Assembly: GCA_963848205.1 (NCBI GenBank)
Contig: CAWKCV010000005.1
Location: 1-64,000 of the forward strand
Direction: 5' to 3'
Source of the DNA: BOG-908 sp963848205
GTDB taxonomy: Bacteria; Pseudomonadota; Alphaproteobacteria; Acetobacterales; Acetobacteraceae
Length of the DNA: 64,000 nucleotides
This document shows, piece after piece, positions 1 through 9,239 of this stretch. The position numbers and the translations under genes were made by a program. Every line of letters begins with the position of its first letter. Positions within the stretch are counted from its first letter, which is position 1. The notes beneath the pieces are model-generated. The model ran no database searches and was not told the DNA's origin. It saw nothing but the letters and a program-made list of their open reading frames with translations.

Positions 1-2490
1 GCGCGCCCGAAATACTACGTGCTGGAGATGTTCCCTTACCCCAGCGGCAAGATCCACATGGGCCATGTGCGAAACTACACGCTGGGCGACGTGGTGGCGC
101 GCTACAAGCGGGCGCGCGGCTACCAGGTGCTGCACCCGATGGGGTGGGATGCGTTCGGCCTACCGGCAGAAAACGCCGCGCGCGAGCGTGGTGTGCATCC
201 GGGTGAGTGGACGCGCGCCAACATCGCGGCGATGCGCACCGAGCTCAAGCGCATGGGCCTGGCGATCGACTGGAGCCGCGAATTCGCCACCTGCGATCCA
301 GAGTATTACGGCCAGCAGCAGCAGCTTTTCCTGTCGTTCCTGCAGGCCGGTCTGGCCGAGCGGCGCGAGAGCAGCGTCAACTGGGACCCGGTGGACAACA
401 CCGTCCTGGCCAACGAGCAGGTGATCGACGGCCGCGGCTGGCGCTCCGGCGCGCTGGTCGAGAAGAAGAAGCTGTCGCAGTGGTTCCTCAAAATCACGAA
501 ATTCGCGCCCGATCTGCTGGCGGCGCTCGACACGCTCGAGCGCTGGCCGGAGCGGGTGCGCACCATGCAGGCCAAATGGATCGGCCGCAGCGAGGGCGCC
601 AGAATCCGCTTTCCGTTGGTCCAAGCCGAAGCCGGCATTGCGGATGTGGAGGTGTTCACCACAAGGCCGGACACGCTGTTCGGCATGAGCTTCATCGCGC
701 TGGCGGCCGACCATCCGCTGGCCGCCGCCGTCGCCGCGCGCGACGCGGGTGCGGCCGCCTTTGTCGCCGAATGCCGCAGCATGGGCACCAGCGAGGCAGC
801 GCTGGAGACGGCCGAGAAGCGCGGCTACGACACCGGGTTGCGCGTGCCGCATCCGTTCGAGGCAGGCGAGACGTTCCCGGTGTGGATCGCCAATTTCGTG
901 CTGATGGAATACGGCACGGGCGCGATTTATGGCTGCCCGGCGCACGACCAGCGCGACCTGGATTTTGCCCGCAAATATGCGCTCGGCGTGCGCCGCGTGG
1001 TCGCCGGCGGCGACGATGCCGAGGCTGGCCCGGCTTATGCGGGCGACCGCGCCTATACCGGCACCGGCCGGATCGTGAACTCCGGTTTCCTCGACGCCGA
1101 CACGATCGAGGACGCCAAGGCGCGCGCACTCGCACGGTTGACCGCGATGGGTTGGGGCGAGCGCGTGGTGAACTGGCGCCTGCGCGATTGGGGCGTCAGC
1201 CGCCAGCGTTATTGGGGCTGCCCGATCCCGGTGGTGCATTGCGCCGCGTGCGGCGTGGTTCCGGTGCCCGCCGGGCAGTTGCCGGTGCTGCTGCCCGACG
1301 ACGTGACGTTCGACCTGCCGGGCAACCCGCTCGACCGGCACGCGACCTGGAAGCACGTCGCCTGCCCTGCATGCGGCCAGCCTGCCACGCGCGAGACCGA
1401 CACGTTCGACACCTTCGTCGACAGCTCGTGGTATTTCGCCCGCTTCTGCAGCCCGCATAACGCGACACCCACGATGCGCGAGGCGGTGGATGGCTGGCTG
1501 CCGGTGGATCAGTATATCGGCGGCATCGAGCACGCGATCCTGCATCTCCTCTACGCCCGGTTCTTCACCCGCGCGATGGAGCAGTCCGGCTATCTCTCGG
1601 CGCGCGAGCCGTTCGCCGGCTTGTTCACCCAAGGCATGGTGACCCATGAGAGCTACAAGGATGCAGCCGGGCGCTGGCTATATCCGGAAGAGGTGGAGTT
1701 GCGCGACGGCGCGATGGTGAGCCGTGCGGACGGCGCGCCGGTGCAGGTCGGCCGCGTGGAGGCGATGAGCAAATCCAAGCGCAACACGGTCGATCCGGGT
1801 GCAATCATCGCGCGCTACGGAGCCGATACCGCGCGCTGGTTCATCCTCTCGGACAACCCGCCGGAACGCGATATCGAATGGACCGAATCCGGCGTGGTCG
1901 GCGGCTTCCGCTTCGTGCAGCGCCTCTATCGGCTGGCTGAGGCAGGTGCCGGCGGCATTGCCGTGCCGATGCCCGCCGAGCTTTCCGAGGCGGCGACCAC
2001 ACTACGCCGGGCCACGCACCGCGCCATCGCTGCGGTGACGGACTCGCTCGAAGCGTTCACCTTCAACGTGGCCGTCGCCCGCATCTACGAGCTTGCGGGC
2101 GCCATCGCCGATTCCGATCGCATGCCAGGCGAGGCCGGCATGGCGGCGGCGCGCGCCGAAGCGGTGGAGATGGCGGCCCGCCTGGTGGCACCGATGATGC
2201 CGCATCTGGCCGAGGAGATTTACGCGCGCATCGGCGGCACCGGGCTGCTGGCCGACCAGGCCTGGCCGGTGGCGGACCCTGCGCTGCTGGCGGCCACGAC
2301 GCTGACGATCGCGGTGCAGATCATGGGCAAGCTGCGCGGCACGATCGAGGTGGCGCCCGATATGGATGCGGATGCGGTGATCGCGGCCGCGTTGGCCGAG
2401 CCGAACGTCGCCAAGCAGCTCGAAGGCAAGCGCATCGTCAAGCGCATCCATGTGCCCGGCCGGATCGTCAATTTCGTGCTGGCGCCATGA
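1..2490 (+). CDS. leuS: Leucyl-tRNA synthetase, 5' truncated by window edge
   Basis: Class I aminoacyl-tRNA synthetase that charges tRNA-Leu in the cytoplasm. The reading frame is open from base 1, so the start codon lies upstream of the window; 829 residues are visible and only a short N-terminal piece is missing. Visible motifs are the HIGH-box variant HMGH inside PYPSGKIHMGH, the inserted editing domain (TTRPDTLFGMSF; later GTGAIYGCPAHD), the WSRQRYWG-like segment VSRQRYWGCPIP, and the KMSKS loop as MSKSKRN from about base 1765. The stop overlaps the lptE start by four bases (ATGA), and leuS-lptE-holA is a standard proteobacterial order, so they are probably co-transcribed. Confidence 0.98.
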   Translation, partial: ARPKYYVLEMFPYPSGKIHMGHVRNYTLGDVVARYKRARGYQVLHPMGWDAFGLPAENAARERGVHPGEWTRANIAAMRTELKRMGLAIDWSREFATCDPEYYGQQQQLFLSFLQAGLAERRESSVNWDPVDNTVLANEQVIDGRGWRSGALVEKKKLSQWFLKITKFAPDLLAALDTLERWPERVRTMQAKWIGRSEGARIRFPLVQAEAGIADVEVFTTRPDTLFGMSFIALAADHPLAAAVAARDAGAAAFVAECRSMGTSEAALETAEKRGYDTGLRVPHPFEAGETFPVWIANFVLMEYGTGAIYGCPAHDQRDLDFARKYALGVRRVVAGGDDAEAGPAYAGDRAYTGTGRIVNSGFLDADTIEDAKARALARLTAMGWGERVVNWRLRDWGVSRQRYWGCPIPVVHCAACGVVPVPAGQLPVLLPDDVTFDLPGNPLDRHATWKHVACPACGQPATRETDTFDTFVDSSWYFARFCSPHNATPTMREAVDGWLPVDQYIGGIEHAILHLLYARFFTRAMEQSGYLSAREPFAGLFTQGMVTHESYKDAAGRWLYPEEVELRDGAMVSRADGAPVQVGRVEAMSKSKRNTVDPGAIIARYGADTARWFILSDNPPERDIEWTESGVVGGFRFVQRLYRLAEAGAGGIAVPMPAELSEAATTLRRATHRAIAAVTDSLEAFTFNVAVARIYELAGAIADSDRMPGEAGMAAARAEAVEMAARLVAPMMPHLAEEIYARIGGTGLLADQAWPVADPALLAATTLTIAVQIMGKLRGTIEVAPDMDADAVIAAALAEPNVAKQLEGKRIVKRIHVPGRIVNFVLAP

Positions 2491-2996
2491 TCGCACGACG
2501 CAGCCTCATGCTGTCGCTGGCCGCGCTCACCACGGGCTGCGGTTTTCATCCGGTTTATGGCGTGGGTCAGGCGGGCGAGGCGGACCTCGGGGCGGTGTTC
2601 GTCAACGTCATCCCGAACCGGTCGGGGCAGTTGCTGCGCCAGGCGTTGCAGTCGCGGTTCGAGGGAGCCGGGTCGGACGCTGCCAAGCGGTATGCGCTGT
2701 CGGTGTTCTATTTCGATTTCGGCCAGGTGGTCGGCACCCAGCTCAACAATTTCGGCACACGCTCGCGCAACATCGGCATCGCGAGCTGGGGGCTGCATTC
2801 GGTGGATAATCCAGCCGTGCAGGTCACCGGTGGCACGGCGCGCACGGTGGACGGCTACAATCTCATCGACGAGCAGTTCTTCTATGCCGATTTGTCGGAC
2901 GATGCGGTGCAGCGGCGGCTGGCGCAGGCATTGGCGGACCAGATTGCGTTGGCGCTGAATGTGTATTTCGACAAGCATCCCGTTGCGCGGGGGTAG
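2487..2996 (+). CDS. lptE: LPS-assembly lipoprotein LptE
   Basis: Outer-membrane lipoprotein that plugs and assembles the LptD translocon delivering lipopolysaccharide to the cell surface. The 169-residue product starts with a lipoprotein signal (MIARRSLMLSLAALTTGC; lipobox cysteine at residue 18) followed by the CGFHPVYG segment typical of the family. Length fits LptE (about 160-190 residues). It overlaps leuS by ATGA and precedes holA, the usual context. The identification rests on lipobox, GFxPxYG motif and synteny, because LptE sequences diverge strongly. The stop is immediately followed by the first intergenic palindromic element. Confidence 0.9.
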   Translation: MIARRSLMLSLAALTTGCGFHPVYGVGQAGEADLGAVFVNVIPNRSGQLLRQALQSRFEGAGSDAAKRYALSVFYFDFGQVVGTQLNNFGTRSRNIGIASWGLHSVDNPAVQVTGGTARTVDGYNLIDEQFFYADLSDDAVQRRLAQALADQIALALNVYFDKHPVARG

Positions 2997-3122
2997 GAAG
3001 CAGTCCTCTTCTGAAAAAAAGGACCAAAAAACGTCTGCTGGTTTGAGGTGTGCCATTCCCCTGGTCCGCGACAGCCATAACGAATGTTTCTTGCTTCTTT
3101 TTTTCAAAAAAGAAGGCCTTCC
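2997..3122. repeat. Intergenic palindromic element, two halves (lptE-holA)
   Basis: Left half: an AGTCC...GGACC hairpin (3002-3025) directly after the lptE stop, then CAAAAAACG. Right half: CGCGACAGC at 3067, then a perfect GCTTC(T)n-C-(A)nGAAGGC palindrome at 3093-3117 just before the holA start. The two halves are mirror-oriented and use different arm sequences. Confidence 0.85.
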
Positions 3123-4151
3123 TTGAAAATCGACCCCCGCCAAGCCGCGCGCCTTCTCCGTGACCCAGCGCAAGCCCTAGCCAGCGCCCGCCTCGTCCTC
3201 CTCTACGGCGAGAACGAAGGCCAAATCCGCGAATATGCCCAGGCCTTCACCAAGCAGGTGGCCGGAACCCTGAACGACCCGTTCCGTGTTGCCGAACTGA
3301 CGCGAGAGGGCTGGAACCAGATCGACGGCGAGATGGCCGCACTCTCCATGATGGGTGGGCGGCGCGTGGTGCTCGTGCGCGACGCCGGCGAGGCGATACA
3401 TGCCCATGCCAAACGGGCGCTGGATGGACCGGGCGGCGCGTTGCTGATCCTGGAGGCGGTCGGGCTTTCGAATGGCAAGCTGCGCAAGCTGGCAGAGTCG
3501 GCACCCGACGCGTTGAGCATCGCCTGTTACCCCGATGAGATCGGCACGATGACGGAGCTGATCCGCGAGCGCCTGGCGGAGAGCCAGATACGCATCGACC
3601 CGGACGCGCTCGCCTGGCTGGGGCAGGCGCTCAATGGCGACCGTGCCGTTCTGCGCGGCGAGATCGAGAAACTGGTGCTCAGCGCCGGGCCGGGCGGTGC
3701 ACTGTCGTTGGAGGACGTCAGGGAGATCGTGGGCGACAGCGGCGCTTCGGGCGCCGACGACGCGTTTCTCGCGGCGATGGGCGGCGATGTGGTTCAGGCC
3801 GACCGTGCATTGGAGACCGCGATGGACGACGGGTTGGGCGGGGTCGCCGTGCTGCGGATCCTGCTCGGCCAGTTGCAGCGCGCGCATCAGGCCAGGCTGC
3901 GCATGCAGTCCGGCGGCGCGTCGGCGGCCGATGCGGTGCGCGCCATGCGTCCGCCGGTGTATTTCCGCGCGGTGGGTGCGATGACAGCGTGCCTCACTCT
4001 GTGGCCGGCCGATGCGTTGCTGCGGGCGATCGAGGAGGCGCGGCAGGCGGAGCTTGCCTGCAAGCAGACGGGTTCGCGGCCCGAGCTGCTGGCGCGGCGG
4101 TTCGTGGCGGGCCTCGCGCGCCAGGCACGCGCCCGGCGCCAGCGCGCGTGA
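3123..4151 (+). CDS. holA: DNA polymerase III subunit delta
   Basis: Clamp-loader delta subunit, which opens the beta clamp during replication. The product is 342 residues, close to the usual 340. The N-terminal KIDPRQAARLL / VLLYGENEGQIRE segment matches the family's YLLYGeDegliRe pattern. An ATG at 3084 would add 13 residues (FLASFFQKRRPS), but these are translation of the intergenic repeat. The TTG at 3123 is therefore chosen; AGAAGG at 3111-3116, the distal arm of the repeat hairpin, lies about six bases upstream and could act as ribosome-binding site. The stop is one base from the convergent gene at 4153. Confidence 0.93.
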   Translation: MKIDPRQAARLLRDPAQALASARLVLLYGENEGQIREYAQAFTKQVAGTLNDPFRVAELTREGWNQIDGEMAALSMMGGRRVVLVRDAGEAIHAHAKRALDGPGGALLILEAVGLSNGKLRKLAESAPDALSIACYPDEIGTMTELIRERLAESQIRIDPDALAWLGQALNGDRAVLRGEIEKLVLSAGPGGALSLEDVREIVGDSGASGADDAFLAAMGGDVVQADRALETAMDDGLGGVAVLRILLGQLQRAHQARLRMQSGGASAADAVRAMRPPVYFRAVGAMTACLTLWPADALLRAIEEARQAELACKQTGSRPELLARRFVAGLARQARARRQRA

Positions 4152-4152
4152 G

Positions 4153-4512
4153 TTAGCTGCGGCGGCGGGTGCGTTCGGCGGGGAGCCGCGTGAGGGCGGA
4201 GACCGCGCCGCCGATGCACAGGATGCCGATACAGACGGGGATCATCCAGACCGGCCGGCTGAGGAACGGCAGGATCAGCGTGGACCAGAAGCCATGGCCG
4301 AACGTGGCGATGGCGGCGGCTTGCAGGCGGGACAGCGCGTCAGGGCTCCAGGCCTGGATGGCCTGGTCGAGCCGCTCGTCGGCCGGCAGCAACGAGGCCA
4401 GTGCCACCGAGCCTACCAGAAAGACCGCGGCGAGGATGGCGAACACGCGCGGCACCCAAGGCAATCCGGGCTCGTGGGAGGGGCGGCGGGTCGCTTGCGG
4501 CCGTTTCGACAA
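4153..4512 (-). CDS. Small two-helix membrane protein, function unknown
   Basis: 119 residues. The N-terminus is basic and proline-rich, followed by a hydrophobic helix around 22-44 (VFAILAAVFLVGSVALASLL), a soluble amphipathic stretch, and a second long hydrophobic segment around 78-107 (LPFLSRPVWMIPVCIGILCIGG). No enzymatic motif is seen. The TTG start at 4512 is favoured by GAGGAA six bases upstream. The gene runs convergently into holA with a one-base gap. I do not recognise the family. The AWSPDALS...FGHGFWSTLI pattern faintly recalls the N-terminal part of PAP2-like membrane proteins, but the phosphatase residues are absent. Confidence 0.7.
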   Translation of the reverse strand: MSKRPQATRRPSHEPGLPWVPRVFAILAAVFLVGSVALASLLPADERLDQAIQAWSPDALSRLQAAAIATFGHGFWSTLILPFLSRPVWMIPVCIGILCIGGAVSALTRLPAERTRRRS

Positions 4513-4710
4513 GGCGCTTCCTCGGGTGGAATGGTTTGGGTTTCATCATGCCGCAATCCGCGGGCTTCTGTCACCTATGACACGTGATAGCGGCGCGCCC
4601 GGGTGTCGATGAAGTTTTTGGACCTCATGGTCGCAAGGATCGCTTTCCGCCATTGCACGATCGGCGGCAGACGTGGAAACAGCAAACGCTTCTCCAGACA
4701 AGGTCAGCAG

Positions 4711-5286
4711 ATGGCGAACGAGTGGGCACGTAAGGTCGGCCAGATGCTTCGCCAGGTGCGCCCCGGTCTCGGCGCGCTGGTCACCAGCAAGCTTGACCTT
4801 CCGCGCGGCACGTTGGTGATCAGCAGCCCGGCATTTGAAGACGGCGGCACCATTCCGGACCGCTACACGCAGGACGGCGAAGCGTTGTTTCCGCCGTTGG
4901 AGTGGCATGGCGCGCCGGAGGGCACCAAGTCGCTCGCGCTGATAGTGGAAGATGCGGACGCGCCGTTCCCGCGCCCCCTGGTGCATGCGGTGCTGCATTC
5001 CATTCCGGTGACGCTATCCGGCATCCAGGAAGGCGGGCTGGGCATGAAGCAGACCAGGGTCTCGCCGCTCGGCTTCAAGGTTGGCCGCAACTCCGTGGCG
5101 CGCCCCGGCTGGATGGCGCCCTCGCCGGTGCCCGGCCACGGCCCGCACCGTTATGCGTTCCAGCTCTTCGCGATCGACATGATCCCGACATTCTCCGCGC
5201 CCCCAGGACGCGGCCAGCTCATGCGCACGGTCAAGGGCAGCATCCTGGCCGCCGCTAGAACGGTCGGCGTCTACCAACGAATTTGA
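4711..5286 (+). CDS. PEBP family (YbhB/YbcL-like, Raf-kinase-inhibitor-like) protein
   Basis: 191 residues of the bacterial phosphatidylethanolamine-binding-protein fold. Diagnostic features are SPAFEDGGTIPDRYTQDG, PPLEWHGAPEGTKSLALIVEDADAP (the ligand-pocket DPDAP-like motif) and GPHRYAFQLFAID. The biochemical role of bacterial members is unsettled. The frame is open further upstream to 4603, but the ATG at 4711 has AAGG ten bases before it and gives a normal N-terminus with a short amphipathic lead (MANEWARKVGQMLRQV). It is a single gene, followed by the repeat element at 5287. Confidence 0.88.
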   Translation: MANEWARKVGQMLRQVRPGLGALVTSKLDLPRGTLVISSPAFEDGGTIPDRYTQDGEALFPPLEWHGAPEGTKSLALIVEDADAPFPRPLVHAVLHSIPVTLSGIQEGGLGMKQTRVSPLGFKVGRNSVARPGWMAPSPVPGHGPHRYAFQLFAIDMIPTFSAPPGRGQLMRTVKGSILAAARTVGVYQRI

Positions 5287-5340
5287 GCACGCGACAGCGG
5301 CGCAGCAGCCTTTTGCTTCTTTTCTCCAGAAAAGAAAACC
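5287..5340. repeat. Intergenic palindromic element, single half
   Basis: ACGCGACAGCGG at 5289-5300, then CTTTTG and a CTTCTTTTCT-CC-AGAAAAGAA hairpin (about 5316-5337) abutting the stop of the minus-strand oxidoreductase. The hairpin is on the gene side and the GC motif is distal. Confidence 0.85.
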
Positions 5341-6960
5341 TCACCGGCCCTTGATCGCAAGCTTCACACGGCTGCTGAACTTCGTATCCCGCAAAACCTC
5401 CCGCGCCGCGTTCATCCCCGGCATGCCCGAGACGCCCCCGCCCGGATGCGCCCCCGCGCCGCATAGATACAACCCGCGCACCGGCGCCCGGTAGCTGCCA
5501 TGGCCTAGCACCGGTCGTGCCGACCAGAGCTGATCGAGCGACATGTGGCCATGCATGATATCGCCGCCCACCAAGCCGAACTTCTCCTCCAAATCGGCCG
5601 GTGAGAGGCTGGTGCGGCCGAGCACGGAAGCTGCGAAGTTCGGCGCCGCGCGATTGACGGTGGCGATCATCAGGTCGGCCACCTCCTCGCGCGCGCTGGC
5701 CCAGTCGCGGCCGGGGAGCACGGGGGCCACCTGCTGGCAAAACAGGCTGGCGACGTGTTGGCCGGGCGGGGCCAGGCTGTCGTCCACCGTGCTGGGGATC
5801 AGCATTTCCACGATCGGCTCGCGCGACCAGCCATGGCGGCGGGCGTCCTGGTAGGCACGGTCCATGTAGTCGAGCGTGGGTGCCAGCACGATGCCGCTCT
5901 GGTGGTGTTCGGCGACGTCGCGGCCGGGCAGGCAGGTGAAATCGGGCAGTTCGCAGAGTGCCACGTTCATCCGGAACGTGCCCGAGCCGTTCTTGTGGTT
6001 TCGCATGCGCTCACGGAAATCGGCATCGAGCACCGCGGGGTCGACGAGCTTGGTGAACAGCAGCTTCGGGTTGAGGTTGGAGACGACGATCGGCGCGTCC
6101 AGCCGCGTGCCATCGGCCAATCGCACACCGCACGCGCGGCCGTTGCGCGTGACGATTTCAGCGATCGCCGCATTGAGGCGAATGTCGACGCCGCGTTCCG
6201 CGCAGGCCTGCGCCATGGCTTGCGTGATGGCGCCCATGCCGCCGACCGCGTGGCCCCAATTGCCCTTCTTGCCGTTCACGCCGCCGAACGTGTGGTGCAG
6301 GAGCACATAGGCCGAGCCGGGCGTATCGGGGCTTGCATAGTTGCCGACGATGGAATCGAAACCGAGCGCCGCCTTGATCGGATCGCTCTCGAACCAGGCA
6401 TCGAGGAAGTCGCGCGCACTTTTGGTGAACAGGTCGAGCACATCGCGCTGCCGCGGCAAATCGAGCCGGCGCAATCTGTTGCCCTGGCTCAGCGCGCGCG
6501 GCATGCCCCAAATGCCGTCGGGCAGGTTGGGCGGCGTCTCCGTCGCGAGATCGCGCAGCACGTCGCCGACCTCGTCGAGCATGGCGTAGTAGGCGGGCAG
6601 GCGTTGCGCGTCTTTCGTCGAGTATTTCGCGATCTCGGCCTGCGTGCGTTCCAGCCCGCCGCCGAGCTTAAGGTAGCCGCCATCCTCGGTCGGGAGGAAA
6701 TTGCTGATCGGCCGTTCGAGGATGCGCAGGCCGCGTGCGTGCAGACCCATGTCCGCAATGACCTGCGCGTGCAGCAGGCTGACGGTGTAGCTGGCGACCG
6801 AGTTGCGGAAACCGGGGTGAAACTCCTCGGTGACGGCCGCGCCGCCTACCACATGGCGGCGTTCGCAGATGGTGACGCGCAGCCCGGCGCGCGCGAGGTA
6901 GAAGGCGCAGACCAGGCCGTTATGGCCGCCGCCGACGATGATCGCATCTGGGTTTGTCAT
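5341..6960 (-). CDS. FAD-dependent phytoene-desaturase-like oxidoreductase (PYROXD2 type)
   Basis: 539 residues of the CrtI/NAD(P)-FAD oxidoreductase superfamily. The N-terminal Rossmann dinucleotide motif is AIIVGGGHNGLVCAFYLARAG, with the ERR acidic end following. The C-terminal FAD motif is VRGLYLCGAGAHPGGGVSGM. The sequence is closer to the COG1233/PYROXD2 group than to true carotenoid desaturases, and no crtB or other carotenoid gene is nearby, so the substrate is unknown. Palindromic elements sit at both ends of the gene. Confidence 0.88.
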   Translation of the reverse strand: MTNPDAIIVGGGHNGLVCAFYLARAGLRVTICERRHVVGGAAVTEEFHPGFRNSVASYTVSLLHAQVIADMGLHARGLRILERPISNFLPTEDGGYLKLGGGLERTQAEIAKYSTKDAQRLPAYYAMLDEVGDVLRDLATETPPNLPDGIWGMPRALSQGNRLRRLDLPRQRDVLDLFTKSARDFLDAWFESDPIKAALGFDSIVGNYASPDTPGSAYVLLHHTFGGVNGKKGNWGHAVGGMGAITQAMAQACAERGVDIRLNAAIAEIVTRNGRACGVRLADGTRLDAPIVVSNLNPKLLFTKLVDPAVLDADFRERMRNHKNGSGTFRMNVALCELPDFTCLPGRDVAEHHQSGIVLAPTLDYMDRAYQDARRHGWSREPIVEMLIPSTVDDSLAPPGQHVASLFCQQVAPVLPGRDWASAREEVADLMIATVNRAAPNFAASVLGRTSLSPADLEEKFGLVGGDIMHGHMSLDQLWSARPVLGHGSYRAPVRGLYLCGAGAHPGGGVSGMPGMNAAREVLRDTKFSSRVKLAIKGR

Positions 6961-6980
6961 AGGGACATGTCTGGTAGCTT

Positions 6981-7033
6981 AGGAAAGGCAAGCACGCAGT
7001 CCTTTTTTGAAAAAAAGGACCAAAGACTTCTGC
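6981..7033. repeat. Intergenic palindromic element, GTCC-type half
   Basis: Hairpin AGTCC-T6-GA-A7-GGACC at about 6998-7021, near the start of the minus-strand oxidoreductase. The CAAAGACTTCTG side runs directly into the stop of the GGDEF/EAL gene, so the distal GC motif is missing. Confidence 0.8.
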
Positions 7034-8800
7034 TCAGGCTGCATTGCACATGGCGGGGCGGTGCAGGCGGTCGAGCATGCCGTCGACTTCGCTGGCGGGC
7101 ACTGGGCGGCTGTAATAGTAGCCTTGCACGCTGGTGCAGCCATCCGCCTTGATCTGCTCGAGTTGCTTCGATGTCTCGACACCTTCTGCGGTGGTGGGGA
7201 TGCCGAGGCTTTGGCCCAGTGCGGCGATGGAGCGGACGATCGCGCTGTTTTCGATCGACTCTTCGATTGGGCTCACGAACGAGCGGTCGATCTTGATTTT
7301 ATCGAACCGGAACCGGCTGAGCTGGCTGAGGGAGGCGTAACCCGTCCCGAAATCGTCCAGCACGAGCCTTACGCCCATCGCATGCAGCGCGGTCAGCGTC
7401 TCGGTCACCGTTCCCGTCTCGCGCAGCAGCAGGCTCTCGGTAATCTCGATCTCCAGTCGGCTGGCGGGCAAGCCCGTCTCTGCCAGCGCATCGGCGACGG
7501 TGCGGGCAAAGCAGCCGGTTTCGAACTGCAGCGGCGATGCGTTGACGGCGATGGTGACATCGCCCGGCCACTGAACCGCAGCCCTGCAGGCTTCCCGCAG
7601 CACCCACTCACCGATGTCGTCGATCAAGCCCGTCTGTTCTGCCAACGTGATGAACTGGTCGGGGGCGACCATGCCGCGCGTCGGGCTGCGCCAGCGGATC
7701 AGGGCCTCGATCCCGGTGACGCAATCGCGTTTGACATCCACCTGCGGCTGATAATGCAGTTCGAACTCACCACGGGCCAGCGCCAGCCGCAGGTCGGCTT
7801 CCAGCGCGCGATGAAGCCTCGCGCGTTCGGTCAGCGAAGGCTCGAAGACACAGAGCGAGGAGGCGCCCCGCTTTGCCGTCTCGGCCAGAGCCAGCCCGGC
7901 GTTCGCAACCAGCGTTTCCATCGTGGCGCCATGGTCGGGCGCGTAGGCGATGCCGATATGCGCACCAGCCGCGACCGGCTGCCCATCCAGCAGATACGGC
8001 GCTGACAAGACGGCGCAGAGCCGGTGCACCATGTCTTCGAAGACGCCGCGAGGCCCATCACGCGTCATGAATACGGCGAATTCCTCGCCGGCGAACCGCG
8101 CGAGCAGGTCGTCCTCGTTCAACTGGCCGGCCAGGCGCTCACCGACCATGCGAAGGACGGCGTCCCCGCCACGCAGGCCGAACGTATCGTTGATCTGCTT
8201 GAAGCGGTGCAGCCCGATCAGCAGCAACGCGTGCGATTGGCCGACATGCCAATCCGGCGCTGCCGATGGTGCGCACGCGAGCCGGTCGTGCATCATCAGC
8301 AGGAGATGCTGACGGTTCCAGAGCCCGGTGACGTGGTCGGTCGATGCATGTTCGAGCAGCCAATCCTGAGCTTGCCGGTGCCGCGTCACGTCTTCCAGGC
8401 TCAGCACCCATCCGCGTCCCGGTGCCGGCCAGATATCCACGCGCACCGATTGGCTGCCGAGCGACGTGGCCGAAGAAACGACGATGCTGGACGGCTCGCC
8501 GTCGCCGCACTCCAACGCGGCACAAACGGACTGCACGCCTTCCAGCGAGAAACAATGCGCGTGCGACAGCACGAAGCCGATCGGGCTGCCGTGCCAGTCA
8601 TTCGCGGCATTGAGACCCATCAGCGCCGCCGCCCCGCCGGTCAGGAGCTGAACGCTTCCATCTTCGGTAAGCGCGATCAACCCGGCAGGGGAATGCTCCA
8701 GTGCGGCCGACAAGAGACGGTCCAATCCGGCGCCTGGCGTCGGTTTGCAGGAAGCGATGGCGTGATGACTGAAATGCAGCATGGACACCTCGGAAAGCAT
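7034..8800 (-). CDS. PAS-GGDEF-EAL c-di-GMP signalling protein
   Basis: 588-residue cytoplasmic signalling protein with no membrane segment. A PAS-like sensor (about 28-140) is followed by a GGDEF domain (about 145-310) and an EAL domain (about 325-575). The GGDEF signature is AGEEF at residues 237-241, a slight variant that can still be active. The EAL domain looks complete: EAL at 365-367, then EITES, DDFGTGYASL, KIDRSF and AEGVET, so phosphodiesterase activity is likely. The start could be the second Met (base 8782), which has GAGGTG close upstream. The stop codon touches the palindromic element, so no room is left for a separate terminator. Confidence 0.92.
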   Translation of the reverse strand: MLSEVSMLHFSHHAIASCKPTPGAGLDRLLSAALEHSPAGLIALTEDGSVQLLTGGAAALMGLNAANDWHGSPIGFVLSHAHCFSLEGVQSVCAALECGDGEPSSIVVSSATSLGSQSVRVDIWPAPGRGWVLSLEDVTRHRQAQDWLLEHASTDHVTGLWNRQHLLLMMHDRLACAPSAAPDWHVGQSHALLLIGLHRFKQINDTFGLRGGDAVLRMVGERLAGQLNEDDLLARFAGEEFAVFMTRDGPRGVFEDMVHRLCAVLSAPYLLDGQPVAAGAHIGIAYAPDHGATMETLVANAGLALAETAKRGASSLCVFEPSLTERARLHRALEADLRLALARGEFELHYQPQVDVKRDCVTGIEALIRWRSPTRGMVAPDQFITLAEQTGLIDDIGEWVLREACRAAVQWPGDVTIAVNASPLQFETGCFARTVADALAETGLPASRLEIEITESLLLRETGTVTETLTALHAMGVRLVLDDFGTGYASLSQLSRFRFDKIKIDRSFVSPIEESIENSAIVRSIAALGQSLGIPTTAEGVETSKQLEQIKADGCTSVQGYYYSRPVPASEVDGMLDRLHRPAMCNAA

Positions 8801-8973
8801 CCGAAGGGTAGCCGGAAGTTATTACGCAAACGTGAGCGGAGCCGTCGGAGCGACGATCCGGAAAGGCTCACTGGAAAGCCGTCGCTTCCCTTTGATAGCC
8901 AACACGCCTATACACGCGCGCTTCGCGCACCCGGTCGGGATCGGGCGCGCCATCGAGCGAGAGGCCAGCGACC

Positions 8974-9204
8974 ATGAAGCCCGGGATCCACCCCGACTAC
9001 CACGACATCACTGTCATCATGACGGACGGGACGACGTACCAGACGCGCTCGACGATGGGCAAGGCGGGCGACACCATTCGCCTCGATATCGACCCGAAGA
9101 GCCATCCGGCTTGGACCGGTGTGCAGCGCATCATGGACACCGGTGGCCAGGTGGCCAAGTTCAACAAAAAATTCGCTGGCCTGGGCGTGAAAAAAACCGG
9201 CTGA
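8974..9204 (+). CDS. rpmE: 50S ribosomal protein L31
   Basis: 76-residue L31 starting MKPGIHPDYHDITVIMTDG, the family's hallmark. It carries no cysteines, so it is the zinc-free (C-minus) form. The gene is alone and is followed by a clear intrinsic terminator seven bases past the stop. A 173-base gap separates it from the divergent GGDEF/EAL gene and must contain both promoters; I could not pick a convincing -35/-10 pair there. Confidence 0.95.
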   Translation: MKPGIHPDYHDITVIMTDGTTYQTRSTMGKAGDTIRLDIDPKSHPAWTGVQRIMDTGGQVAKFNKKFAGLGVKKTG

Positions 9205-9212
9205 GCCTACGT

Positions 9213-9239
9213 GGGCGGGGCTTGAACCCGCCCTTTTTT
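9213..9239 (+). terminator. Intrinsic terminator of rpmE
   Basis: Perfect stem GGGCGGG/CCCGCCC (9213-9219 with 9227-9233), loop GCTTGAA, followed by six T (9234-9239). Textbook rho-independent terminator. Confidence 0.9.

Noticed and set aside
5755..7152. 465-codon plus-strand frame opposite the CrtI-like gene
   Set aside because: Antisense shadow; compositionally biased and its end runs into the palindromic element.
8801..8973. Promoter TTGATA/TATACA before rpmE
   Set aside because: The two hexamers at about 8892-8915 are only 11 bases apart, too close for a sigma-70 promoter.
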